A stretch of DNA of 60,550 nucleotides from a virus. The stretch lies in IMG/VR virus record IMGVR_UViG_3300042509_001483, positions 1 through 60,550 of that record; one strand, 5' to 3'. Position numbers and translations under genes: made by a program. Under the pieces are notes generated by a model, which was not told the DNA's origin, searched no databases, and saw nothing but the letters and a program-made list of their open reading frames with translations. Shown in pieces: positions 49,244 through 55,268 of the stretch (positions within the stretch are counted from its first letter, which is position 1; each line of letters begins with the position of its first letter).

Positions 49244-49288
49244 CTTAAAATCACTCAAGTACGAGTTCGAATCTCGTCGTCCCTACCA
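49211..49288 (+). tRNA. tRNA-Leu (UAA), short variable loop
   Basis: A complete cloverleaf: acceptor GGGGACG/CGTCCCT (one G-T), D stem GCC/GGC, anticodon arm AGTGA-CTTAAAA-TCACT with anticodon TAA, T arm ACGAG-TTCGAAT-CTCGT, discriminator A and encoded CCA. UAA reads UUA leucine codons. Ordinary bacterial leucine tRNAs have a long variable arm; this one has only CAAGT (5 nt), so its charging identity deserves a check. The T loop TTCGAAT is canonical. Confidence 0.92.
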
Positions 49289-49310
49289 ACCCATCCAATC
49301 AATTCACGTC

Positions 49311-49676
49311 ATGCAAATCTTTGCTGCCTTTAAACATCTCATCCCTGAACTACATGCATTCAGTGATGAAGACCAACGTTACAACCTTGGTGCTACATGG
49401 ACTGATAAGAATGGTCTCAGGGATTACCACAACCTTGAGCTGCGTTATCAGTACAACTCCGAGAAGCTTGCCATCGAGCAAGGCCAGCCGCAGCCCGATG
49501 GGTCATGGCAGTACATTGAGCCTTGCGGTCGGGTACACACCATGAGTGCTGACCGTGCCAGGGCATTCATGGAGCAGACGCAAGCGCATGCCACACTCAT
49601 GGTCAACATGCTGGATCGTCTCAAAGACTCCGGCTTGTTGGACCAGGTGGTTGACACGACTGCTCAGCCAACTTAA
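49311..49676 (+). CDS. Hypothetical early protein (121 aa)
   Basis: MQIFAAFKHLIPELHAFSDE then ELRYQYNSEKLAIEQGQPQP, ending in a helix (HATLMVNMLDRLKDSGLL). Helical-charged. First coding gene after the tRNA; a terminator follows. Confidence 0.6.
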   Translation: MQIFAAFKHLIPELHAFSDEDQRYNLGATWTDKNGLRDYHNLELRYQYNSEKLAIEQGQPQPDGSWQYIEPCGRVHTMSADRARAFMEQTQAHATLMVNMLDRLKDSGLLDQVVDTTAQPT

Positions 49677-49700
49677 GATTCATTTGCCAAGGAACCTATC

Positions 49701-49727
49701 GACCCCTGCGTAAGCGGGGGTCTTTCT
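49701..49727 (+). terminator. Terminator
   Basis: GACCCCTGC-GTAA-GCGGGGGTC followed by TTTCTC. It lies only 3-8 nt before the next ATG, so some read-through or an overlapping promoter is needed for that gene. Confidence 0.8.
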
Positions 49728-49729
49728 CT

Positions 49730-50050
49730 ATGACACACGACTCCATTGATCTTGACCTTGTTGACAAGACCATTGCGTTAATACCAAAGCAAGCTTGGAC
49801 TCAAGTGAGACAAGCAATTGTTACAGCCTTGGTTGATAACATGCCTGGCTCTGTGATCCAACATCTGACTGGTTCTTATGATGACTTTGATCGTGCAGAA
49901 GAAATTCTGTACGATTACTACGAACTTCCTGCACTGTCGCATGAACTAATTGCAGATGCATTCAAGATCATGGGCGAAGTCAATTGTCTTGAACTCCTTC
50001 ATTCATTGAACCTCACTGAAGATGAATTGCAGACAATGCAACAGCAGTAA
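49730..50050 (+). CDS. Hypothetical early protein (106 aa)
   Basis: MTHDSIDLDLVDKTIALIPK then NMPGSVIQHLTGSYDDFDRA, acidic and helical. The last 29 bp overlap the zinc-ribbon gene that follows. Confidence 0.6.
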   Translation: MTHDSIDLDLVDKTIALIPKQAWTQVRQAIVTALVDNMPGSVIQHLTGSYDDFDRAEEILYDYYELPALSHELIADAFKIMGEVNCLELLHSLNLTEDELQTMQQQ

Positions 50051-50357
50051 CACACGCGTTACTTGTACTGAACATCTAGGGCCTGATGTAACCAAGCGTT
50101 ATTGTCGTTGTCTTGATTGTGGTTGCAAGTATCGCACTGTTGAACGGTACGAAGTTGCTAAGCCAATTCCATTAAAAGTCTACAAACCTGTTGGCACTAG
50201 GAATGGAAACTCTTTTTTGACTGACAATGATGTGTTGATGATTCGTCATCTACATCAAAAGGGATTGAGCAATGGTCAGATAGCGATACGCTATGACACT
50301 GCTCGCAGTACAATCTCACGTATTGTCAACTACAAAACTTACACCAACATCAAATGA
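50022..50357 (+). CDS. NrdR-like zinc ribbon fused to helix-turn-helix
   Basis: 111 residues. The N-terminus has MNCRQCNSSNTRVTCTEH and RYCRCLDCGCKYRTVERYE, the CxxC...CxxCG.(Y/F)RT.E pattern of NrdR zinc ribbons, but no ATP-cone follows. Instead a homeodomain-like HTH appears: FLTDNDVLMIRHLHQKGLSN then IAIRYDTARSTISRIVNYKT. A probable DNA-binding regulator. The HTH resembles that of the 43.0 kb gene. Confidence 0.7.
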   Translation: MNCRQCNSSNTRVTCTEHLGPDVTKRYCRCLDCGCKYRTVERYEVAKPIPLKVYKPVGTRNGNSFLTDNDVLMIRHLHQKGLSNGQIAIRYDTARSTISRIVNYKTYTNIK

Positions 50358-50728
50358 CACAACAACACCCAATTGTCCCACCATGGGAACTTGTGCAGCA
50401 GTGGCGAGAAGCGCCCGAGTTTTCTGCGTTGTCTCCGTGTGTAATAGTAACTGTTACTACTACCAAGCTGCAAGACATTGCCACTCGCGCTGCTCAATGG
50501 GGCAGCGACCAAGAGCTAGATGCGTGCTGTGAGTGGATTAACTCATTCCAAAACAAATTTGTTCATGCCCATGATCTTCGTCTTGTCCGCCGGCCCAAGG
50601 CGCCAAGCTTGAAGGAGCAGGCGTTACAAGCACTTGCTGAAGCCGACGTTGGTCTAACAGAATTGGAGTGGCCTCAATGTTCCGACACCATCCGCCGCGC
50701 TCTTGAACAACTTCCCGACAACAACTAA
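50354..50728 (+). CDS. Conserved phage protein (124 aa)
   Basis: ATGA overlap with the zinc-ribbon gene. The segment IATRAAQWGSDQELDACCEW followed by I is a recurrent pattern in cyanophage small proteins I remember, of unknown function. The C-terminus is Leu/Ala/Glu helical. Confidence 0.65.
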   Translation: MTQQHPIVPPWELVQQWREAPEFSALSPCVIVTVTTTKLQDIATRAAQWGSDQELDACCEWINSFQNKFVHAHDLRLVRRPKAPSLKEQALQALAEADVGLTELEWPQCSDTIRRALEQLPDNN

Positions 50729-50736
50729 TTACTACA

Positions 50737-51036
50737 ATGACAACCAAGCCTCAATACCGTTACGCAATTGGTGATCGCGTAGCTGAACGGCCCAAGACCC
50801 ATGGGTTATTCACCAATCAACCTAAGGTTGTAGAGCGCATTGCTCAGTACCGTAAGCAACGATACGGCACTGTGGTTGGTATGACAACCAAGCTTGCTGC
50901 TAAGAACCGCAAGGTTAAATTCCTTTTGATCCAATGGGATAATCTCAAGACTCCTACTGAACATGCCAAGATGCGCATCTGTCCTATCTCTGAACTTGAT
51001 AGACTGACTAGAGAAACTATTGTGCCAGGAGAATGA
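50737..51036 (+). CDS. Basic early protein (99 aa), small beta barrel
   Basis: MTTKPQYRYAIGDRVAERPK then YGTVVGMTTKLAAKNRKVKF and LLIQWDNLKTPTEHAKMRIC. The IGDRV...YGTVVG...V.WD layout is SH3-like/KOW-like, common in small nucleic-acid-binding proteins. Overlaps the next gene by 4 bp. Confidence 0.6.
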   Translation: MTTKPQYRYAIGDRVAERPKTHGLFTNQPKVVERIAQYRKQRYGTVVGMTTKLAAKNRKVKFLLIQWDNLKTPTEHAKMRICPISELDRLTRETIVPGE

Positions 51037-51239
51037 AAAGCAGGGAGGTTACTGAACTACTTGTTGTCAGTGCTGTGTCTTGCCTAATTGCTTTTGTGTT
51101 TGTTGTGTTGCTTTCTTATGGTGGAAATTCTTCTCCACCTAAAGAACGCTTTGCCATTGTTGATCAGTACCAAGGCTGTGATGTCGTACGGTACACTGAT
51201 CCTTCTAGTCGGTACCACTATCTATTGAAGTGCTCATGA
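51033..51239 (+). CDS. Small membrane protein (68 aa)
   Basis: One transmembrane helix (LLVVSAVSCLIAFVFVVLLS) followed by a soluble domain of ~40 residues with two Cys. Overlaps ThyX by ATGA. Unknown function; similar layout to the protein at 41.5 kb. Confidence 0.6.
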   Translation: MKSREVTELLVVSAVSCLIAFVFVVLLSYGGNSSPPKERFAIVDQYQGCDVVRYTDPSSRYHYLLKCS

Positions 51240-52753
51240 GTAATGCCAATCTTGTTTGGGTAACGCCCAATGCAGAAGAGATGATTGTCAAGATGGCACG
51301 CGTCTCTGCACCCAAGAATCAAGACAACATGGATACCGCACCCAATTTGTTGCGTTATCTGATTAAACATCAGCACTGGTCACCGTACGAAATGGCCAAC
51401 ATGTGTGTTGAAATCAACACAACACGTGCAATCTCACCGCAGATCCTTAGGCATCGGTCCTTCTCGTTCCAGGAATTTTGTTTAGCTGGCAATGTGCGTA
51501 TCACTATCTCAACCGAATCAGGAGTAGTTCAACGCTTGCCTATTGAAGAGTTGTATTCTAAATGGAATAAAAGCTCTTTCCGGGCAAGGTATGCACGTTC
51601 TTATGATCCAGAAGCGGAGCGTTTTATTTCAGCTCCCATACTTTCTGTTTATCAGTCAGGAGAAAAACCTATTTATCAGTACACTATAGAAGCGCCGGAT
51701 TCATACAAAACAATTGACTGTACTCAAGAGCATCGTATTTTCACAAAGGAAAAAGGATTTGTAGCTTTTAAAGAAGCTTATGAACAAGGTTTATCAGTTG
51801 CTTTAAATGGAAAAGAAACTTTTCCTTTGCCTTATCAAAATCCCGATGTTTTAAAAGAGAACGCTTGGATGGGTTCAACAGCTTTTGCTGAAGCGTATGG
51901 AATTAAAGATGTGACTGCACGTAAATGGTTTCGTAAACATGGCATTGTCCCTGCTAAACCAAACAATGCAGCCTCTAGTAGGATTGACATTTCATTTGAA
52001 GCAAAGAAATCTTCATTCATGAAATGGGCAAGATCTACAATGCTTCAGCAAAGCTGTGAGTGTTGTGGGCATGATGGTTCTGTATCGCGTCTTGAATTAA
52101 GCCATATTACTGCACACGATAATAACGAAGAATTATGTTTTGATGAAACTAATTTGCAAACATTATGTGCATCATGCCATCGCAAGTATGACATTGCCAT
52201 ACAAGGCAAACAGTATGGATGGACTTTAGGGATGACTGCTAAATGGGGAAAAATTACAGAAGAAAAATATTTAGGTATTCAAATGACGTACGATATTGAA
52301 ATGGACCATCCAACTCATAACTTTGTTGCCAATGGAATTGTTGTTCATAACAGTCAACGTTACGCAGACACCAGTGAACTTGGCTCAGCTATTATTCCTC
52401 ATCTGCGTCGACAAGACTTTAAGAATCGTCAAAACAGTATTGATGATTTGTCTGCTGATGCAATCAGTGGTTATTACCGTCGCATTAGCAAGTTGTATGA
52501 AGACGCTGAACATCTCTACCGTGAGATGGTTAGCAGCGGCGTTGCAAAAGAATGTGCCAGGTCTATCCTGCCACTTTCAACACAGACCCGTCTCTTTATG
52601 AACGGCACCATCAGATCTTGGATCCATTATCTACAACTGCGGACACATGAATCAACCCAACTTGAACACAGAGAAATTGCAGAAGCAATCAAAGGAATCT
52701 TCTGCAAAGAATTCCCAATCATCGGAGAGGCTGTGTTCTCAACAGATCAATGA
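51236..52753 (+). CDS. thyX: Flavin-dependent thymidylate synthase ThyX containing an intein
   Basis: The precursor has 505 residues. The exteins give ThyX (~214 residues): residues 1-81 (MSNANLVWVTPNAEEMIVK) end in RHRSFSFQEF, and the downstream extein continues SQRYADTSELGSA, restoring the ThyX motif RHRx7S. ThyX makes dTMP from dUMP with FAD and folate, fed here by dCTP deaminase. The C-extein has RRISKLYEDAEHLYREMVSS and RSWIHYLQLRTH. The intein starts with Cys and ends HN|S. Translation starts in an ATGA overlap. Confidence 0.95.
   Translation: MSNANLVWVTPNAEEMIVKMARVSAPKNQDNMDTAPNLLRYLIKHQHWSPYEMANMCVEINTTRAISPQILRHRSFSFQEFCLAGNVRITISTESGVVQRLPIEELYSKWNKSSFRARYARSYDPEAERFISAPILSVYQSGEKPIYQYTIEAPDSYKTIDCTQEHRIFTKEKGFVAFKEAYEQGLSVALNGKETFPLPYQNPDVLKENAWMGSTAFAEAYGIKDVTARKWFRKHGIVPAKPNNAASSRIDISFEAKKSSFMKWARSTMLQQSCECCGHDGSVSRLELSHITAHDNNEELCFDETNLQTLCASCHRKYDIAIQGKQYGWTLGMTAKWGKITEEKYLGIQMTYDIEMDHPTHNFVANGIVVHNSQRYADTSELGSAIIPHLRRQDFKNRQNSIDDLSADAISGYYRRISKLYEDAEHLYREMVSSGVAKECARSILPLSTQTRLFMNGTIRSWIHYLQLRTHESTQLEHREIAEAIKGIFCKEFPIIGEAVFSTDQ
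51479..52351 (+). mobile_element. Intein with HNH endonuclease domain in ThyX
   Basis: 291 residues beginning CLAGNVRITIS (block A) and ending GIVVHN before Ser (block G). Block B is TIDCTQEHRIFT. Near the middle there is an HNH zinc module: SCECCGHDGSVSRLELSHIT and TLCASCHRKYDI, rather than LAGLIDADG. It also has an AEAYGIKDVTARKWFRKHGI helix-turn-helix for target recognition. It inserts between Phe and the invariant catalytic-motif Ser. Confidence 0.92.
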
Positions 52754-52865
52754 TCTGATTGAGAGGTACAAAGAGCCAGAGCAAGCACGCCAGTTTCTTG
52801 TGGGGGCTGGCATCATTGATGAGAATGGAGACCTCATGCCTCCATATCAAAACACCTCAACGTAA
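52647..52865 (+). CDS. Small hypothetical protein downstream of ThyX, start uncertain
   Basis: The clear part is QQINDLIERYKEPEQARQFL then VGAGIIDENGDLMPPYQ, which has the look of a recurrent cyanophage small protein. The upstream ATG gives 72 residues and overlaps ThyX by 107 bp; a later non-ATG start would remove most of the overlap. The N-terminal Lys/Ser-rich part is probably not translated. Confidence 0.5.
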   Translation: MNQPNLNTEKLQKQSKESSAKNSQSSERLCSQQINDLIERYKEPEQARQFLVGAGIIDENGDLMPPYQNTST

Positions 52866-52888
52866 GTAACCATTACTACTAATCACTT

Positions 52889-53104
52889 ATGACACGACAA
52901 AAACTTGTCAATTGTTCCACTGTTACTCAAAAAGTATATGATGCATTTTGGCCACTTGGTATGTATCCAGATGATATGGATGCTGATAATCTTGCGCTAG
53001 CTTTGCGAGTTGTTGCTAGTCAGCTTGGTTATGAGCTGTTGGGTGTGCGTGTTGTCGACTGCTCACAACTCCTTGCTATCGCCGATGAACTTGAATCTCA
53101 GTAA
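52889..53104 (+). CDS. Hypothetical early protein (71 aa)
   Basis: MTRQKLVNCSTVTQKVYDAF then MDADNLALALRVVASQLGYE and VDCSQLLAIADELESQ. Fully soluble helical protein; no family. Confidence 0.6.
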   Translation: MTRQKLVNCSTVTQKVYDAFWPLGMYPDDMDADNLALALRVVASQLGYELLGVRVVDCSQLLAIADELESQ

Positions 53105-53107
53105 GCA

Positions 53108-53224
53108 TTAAAAGGTTGCAGCACTTTGCTTCTTCAGTTCCGTGACGGCATGCTTGGACTCCACATCCTTGCGTGCCAGCTTTTTCCGTTTGTCCACCAG
53201 GTAGACGATCAGTGCCTTGTTCAT
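53108..53224 (-). CDS. Very short Lys-rich protein (38 aa)
   Basis: MNKALIVYLVDKRKKLARKD then ELKKQSAATF. Minus-strand gene in the plus-strand early region, starting in an ATGA overlap with the upstream DUF4278-like gene, so the two form a two-gene operon. Confidence 0.5.
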   Translation of the reverse strand: MNKALIVYLVDKRKKLARKDVESKHAVTELKKQSAATF

Positions 53225-53373
53225 TTGATTTGTCCTCCAGTGACATAAGGAAAGTAACAAATGTTACGGTAGGTCAGGCAAAGCCATGGACGGTGTGCTA
53301 AGTTCCACCAGGCTTTGTCCTTCCTGGCCTGATCCTCTTGGTTGTATTTGCAACCACGATACGTTAACGTCAT
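53221..53373 (-). CDS. DUF4278-like protein
   Basis: From ATG: MTLTYRGCKYNQEDQARKD then HRPWLCLTYRNICYFPYV, 50 residues. The MxLTYRGxxY start is the mark of cyanobacterial DUF4278. A TATACT box lies upstream on the minus strand. A longer N-terminal form is possible but the DUF starts at this methionine. Its orientation is opposite to all neighbours. Confidence 0.65.
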   Translation of the reverse strand: MTLTYRGCKYNQEDQARKDKAWWNLAHRPWLCLTYRNICYFPYVTGGQIK

Positions 53374-53456
53374 GGCTTTAGTATCTATTGATACGGAAAG
53401 TATATGATGATTGATGTATATGATGTCGTTCACCATGTAACACAACTCAAGGTTTA

Positions 53457-53756
53457 ATGAGAGGTTTTAGTTCAACTCAACAATCAACAAAGTCAGCATC
53501 CTATTGGGTTGCTTCTTACACCAAGGACAATGAGGATGAACCACTTGGCATTCACAAAAAAGTTTTGTCCTACAAACCAGGGCAAGACAAAGAACTCTTG
53601 ATGATTCGTTACTGCAATTCAATCATGAAGATCAACCAAAACATATGGGAGATCCTGGTCCACCAAGGACCAGGTGATACTCCAGACTCTGGTGACCAAA
53701 TTGTTTTACGTCTATCCAGGGGAAAATTTAACGGTTCTATACAAATCAAAAACTAA
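53457..53756 (+). CDS. Hypothetical early protein (99 aa)
   Basis: MRGFSSTQQSTKSASYWVAS then KVLSYKPGQDKELLMIRYCN and DSGDQIVLRLSRGKFNGSI. A beta-rich protein ending in a Lys/Arg-rich strand. Function unknown. Confidence 0.6.
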   Translation: MRGFSSTQQSTKSASYWVASYTKDNEDEPLGIHKKVLSYKPGQDKELLMIRYCNSIMKINQNIWEILVHQGPGDTPDSGDQIVLRLSRGKFNGSIQIKN

Positions 53757-53776
53757 ACAAACTTGGAGCTACACTA

Positions 53777-54100
53777 ATGAGCCTTGACGTACATCTTGAA
53801 GACGAAAGCGGTAATAATCTTTACTGGCGCAACATCACCCACAATCTCACAACAATGGCCAGCACGGCTGGTCTTTATGAGTGTCTATGGCGCCCTGAAG
53901 AAATTGGCATTACAACTGCGCATCAGTTAATTGAACCTATCTCCAAAGGCATTGCATTCCTAGCAATGCACCGCCATTTGTGCGAACAAGACAACTCGCC
54001 TAACGGCTGGGGTACTTGGCAAGGTTTGTATGATTTCTGCTGTGACTATCTCAAAGCTTGTACTGAACATCCTTTAGCAACCATTCGCGTATGTCGATAA
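53777..54100 (+). CDS. Conserved phage protein (107 aa)
   Basis: The segment NLYWRNITHNLTTMASTAGL then YECLWRPEEIGITTAHQLIE and PNGWGTWQGLYDFCCDYLKA is a pattern found in many unrelated phages as a small protein of unknown role. Full length here. Confidence 0.75.
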   Translation: MSLDVHLEDESGNNLYWRNITHNLTTMASTAGLYECLWRPEEIGITTAHQLIEPISKGIAFLAMHRHLCEQDNSPNGWGTWQGLYDFCCDYLKACTEHPLATIRVCR

Positions 54101-54160
54101 CTAACAAACTTTGCCGCGCACTAGAACAGTTTAACGACTGATTACTTTTATTAATATATC

Positions 54161-54186
54161 CGTCCTGGGTATGACGCTAAACTGCC
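54161..54186 (+). ncRNA. Structured element C (pseudoknot), copy 2
   Basis: CGTC-CTGGGTAT-GACG then CTAAACTGCC; loop GGTA pairs with TGCC (one G-T). 22 nt before the ATG of the GP88-like gene. Confidence 0.7.
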
Positions 54187-54207
54187 TTCTCAACTCAACT
54201 CAACACC

Positions 54208-54972
54208 ATGAAACTCCTCAAGTTTTCCACCGGTAACGGCAAGCTCAAGAACCGTCTCATCTTCAATCTGCCTGCTGGGTACGCATGCCCTCACGCTGGT
54301 GTATGCAAGACCTTTGCTGATCGCACCACAGGGCAGATCACTGACTTGCCTCAGTACACAGGCGTGACGGCAACACAGGACTACCGTTGCTTTGCTGCCA
54401 TGGCAGAGACACGGCCTACTGTACGGGAAGCACGCTGGCACAACTGGGATTTGTTGCGTGAAACTATTCACATGAATGGGAACCAGGCTGTGCTACTGCG
54501 TGATCTGATCGACCTATCACTTTTAATGCAACCAGCTAAAGATCTGATTCGCATCCATGAGTCTGGTGACTTCTGGACAGAAAACTATATGCGGGCTTGG
54601 ATCATGGTTGCCCAAGGTCGACCACAACAAAAGTTCTACGCATACACTAAGTCTCTTGGTATGTGGTACAACTTGCGTGACATTATTCCTTCCAACTTCT
54701 ATCTCACTGCATCACACGGTGGTACGCTTGACTACTTGATCGACAAGTATCCTGAGGTGTACCAGCGGGTTGCTCATGTTGTGTACACAGAAGAGGAAGC
54801 AGCAGAGCGTGGGCTATCTGTGGATCATGACGACAGCCATTGTTTAGGTGACAAGCCGTTTGCACTCTTGGTCCATGGATCCCAACGTGCTGGGTCCGAT
54901 GCCATGGCTGCTATCACACAACGCAAGAAAGAGGGCAAGTTCGTAGGGTACAGCAAGAAGAATCAGAAATGA
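54208..54972 (+). CDS. GP88-like phage protein
   Basis: 254 residues beginning MKLLKFSTGNGKLKNRLIFN. The Cys motif AGYACPHAGVCKTFADRTTG and YRCFAAMAETRPTVREARWH resemble the phage gene 88 protein family (PF17338). Conserved looking segments IRIHESGDFWTENYMRAWIM and FYAYTKSLGMWYNLRD follow. Function unknown; several Cys suggest a metal site. Preceded by a C element and by TCAACTCAACTCAACACC. Confidence 0.7.
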   Translation: MKLLKFSTGNGKLKNRLIFNLPAGYACPHAGVCKTFADRTTGQITDLPQYTGVTATQDYRCFAAMAETRPTVREARWHNWDLLRETIHMNGNQAVLLRDLIDLSLLMQPAKDLIRIHESGDFWTENYMRAWIMVAQGRPQQKFYAYTKSLGMWYNLRDIIPSNFYLTASHGGTLDYLIDKYPEVYQRVAHVVYTEEEAAERGLSVDHDDSHCLGDKPFALLVHGSQRAGSDAMAAITQRKKEGKFVGYSKKNQK

Positions 54973-54984
54973 TTCCGTAGGCAC

Positions 54985-55012
54985 TTGCGGATCAGGTGAA
55001 ATCAGATATCAT
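54985..55012 (+). promoter_or_regulatory. Sigma70-type promoter before the polA operon
   Basis: TTGCGG at 54985 and TATCAT at 55007, spacing 16 bp. It overlaps a long inverted repeat (54989-55034), suggesting operator control. Confidence 0.55.
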
Positions 55013-55034
55013 CTATCTGTCTTTCATCTGATCC
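54989..55034. repeat. 13-bp inverted repeat ending at the start codon
   Basis: GGATCAGGTGAAA and TTTCATCTGATCC, one G-T, with a 20-nt spacer. In RNA the second arm ends directly at the ATG. It covers the -10 region as DNA, so it could be either an operator or an RNA hairpin that limits initiation. Confidence 0.65.
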
Positions 55035-55268
55035 ATGGCTTACGTCATTGCCTGTACCCGCTGGGGTGTACCGCACGCCATTACAGCAAACAGTAAAACC
55101 AATAGGTTTGAGTTGATTCCACTAGACTCTGATGTAGCTTTAAACAAGATCTTCTCTCATCCCTACAGGGCAGGAGCACAGCAGATCTTGACGTGGATCA
55201 ACAACAATGACGAAGACCTTGCCAGTAAAGAACTCCAAGTTTCAGATGAAGCCCAATTCCGCAAGTGA
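55035..55268 (+). CDS. Small hypothetical protein before PolA (77 aa)
   Basis: MAYVIACTRWGVPHAITANS then NKIFSHPYRAGAQQILTWIN and an acidic-basic tail. It overlaps the PolA start by 62 bp in another frame. Function unknown. Confidence 0.55.
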   Translation: MAYVIACTRWGVPHAITANSKTNRFELIPLDSDVALNKIFSHPYRAGAQQILTWINNNDEDLASKELQVSDEAQFRK

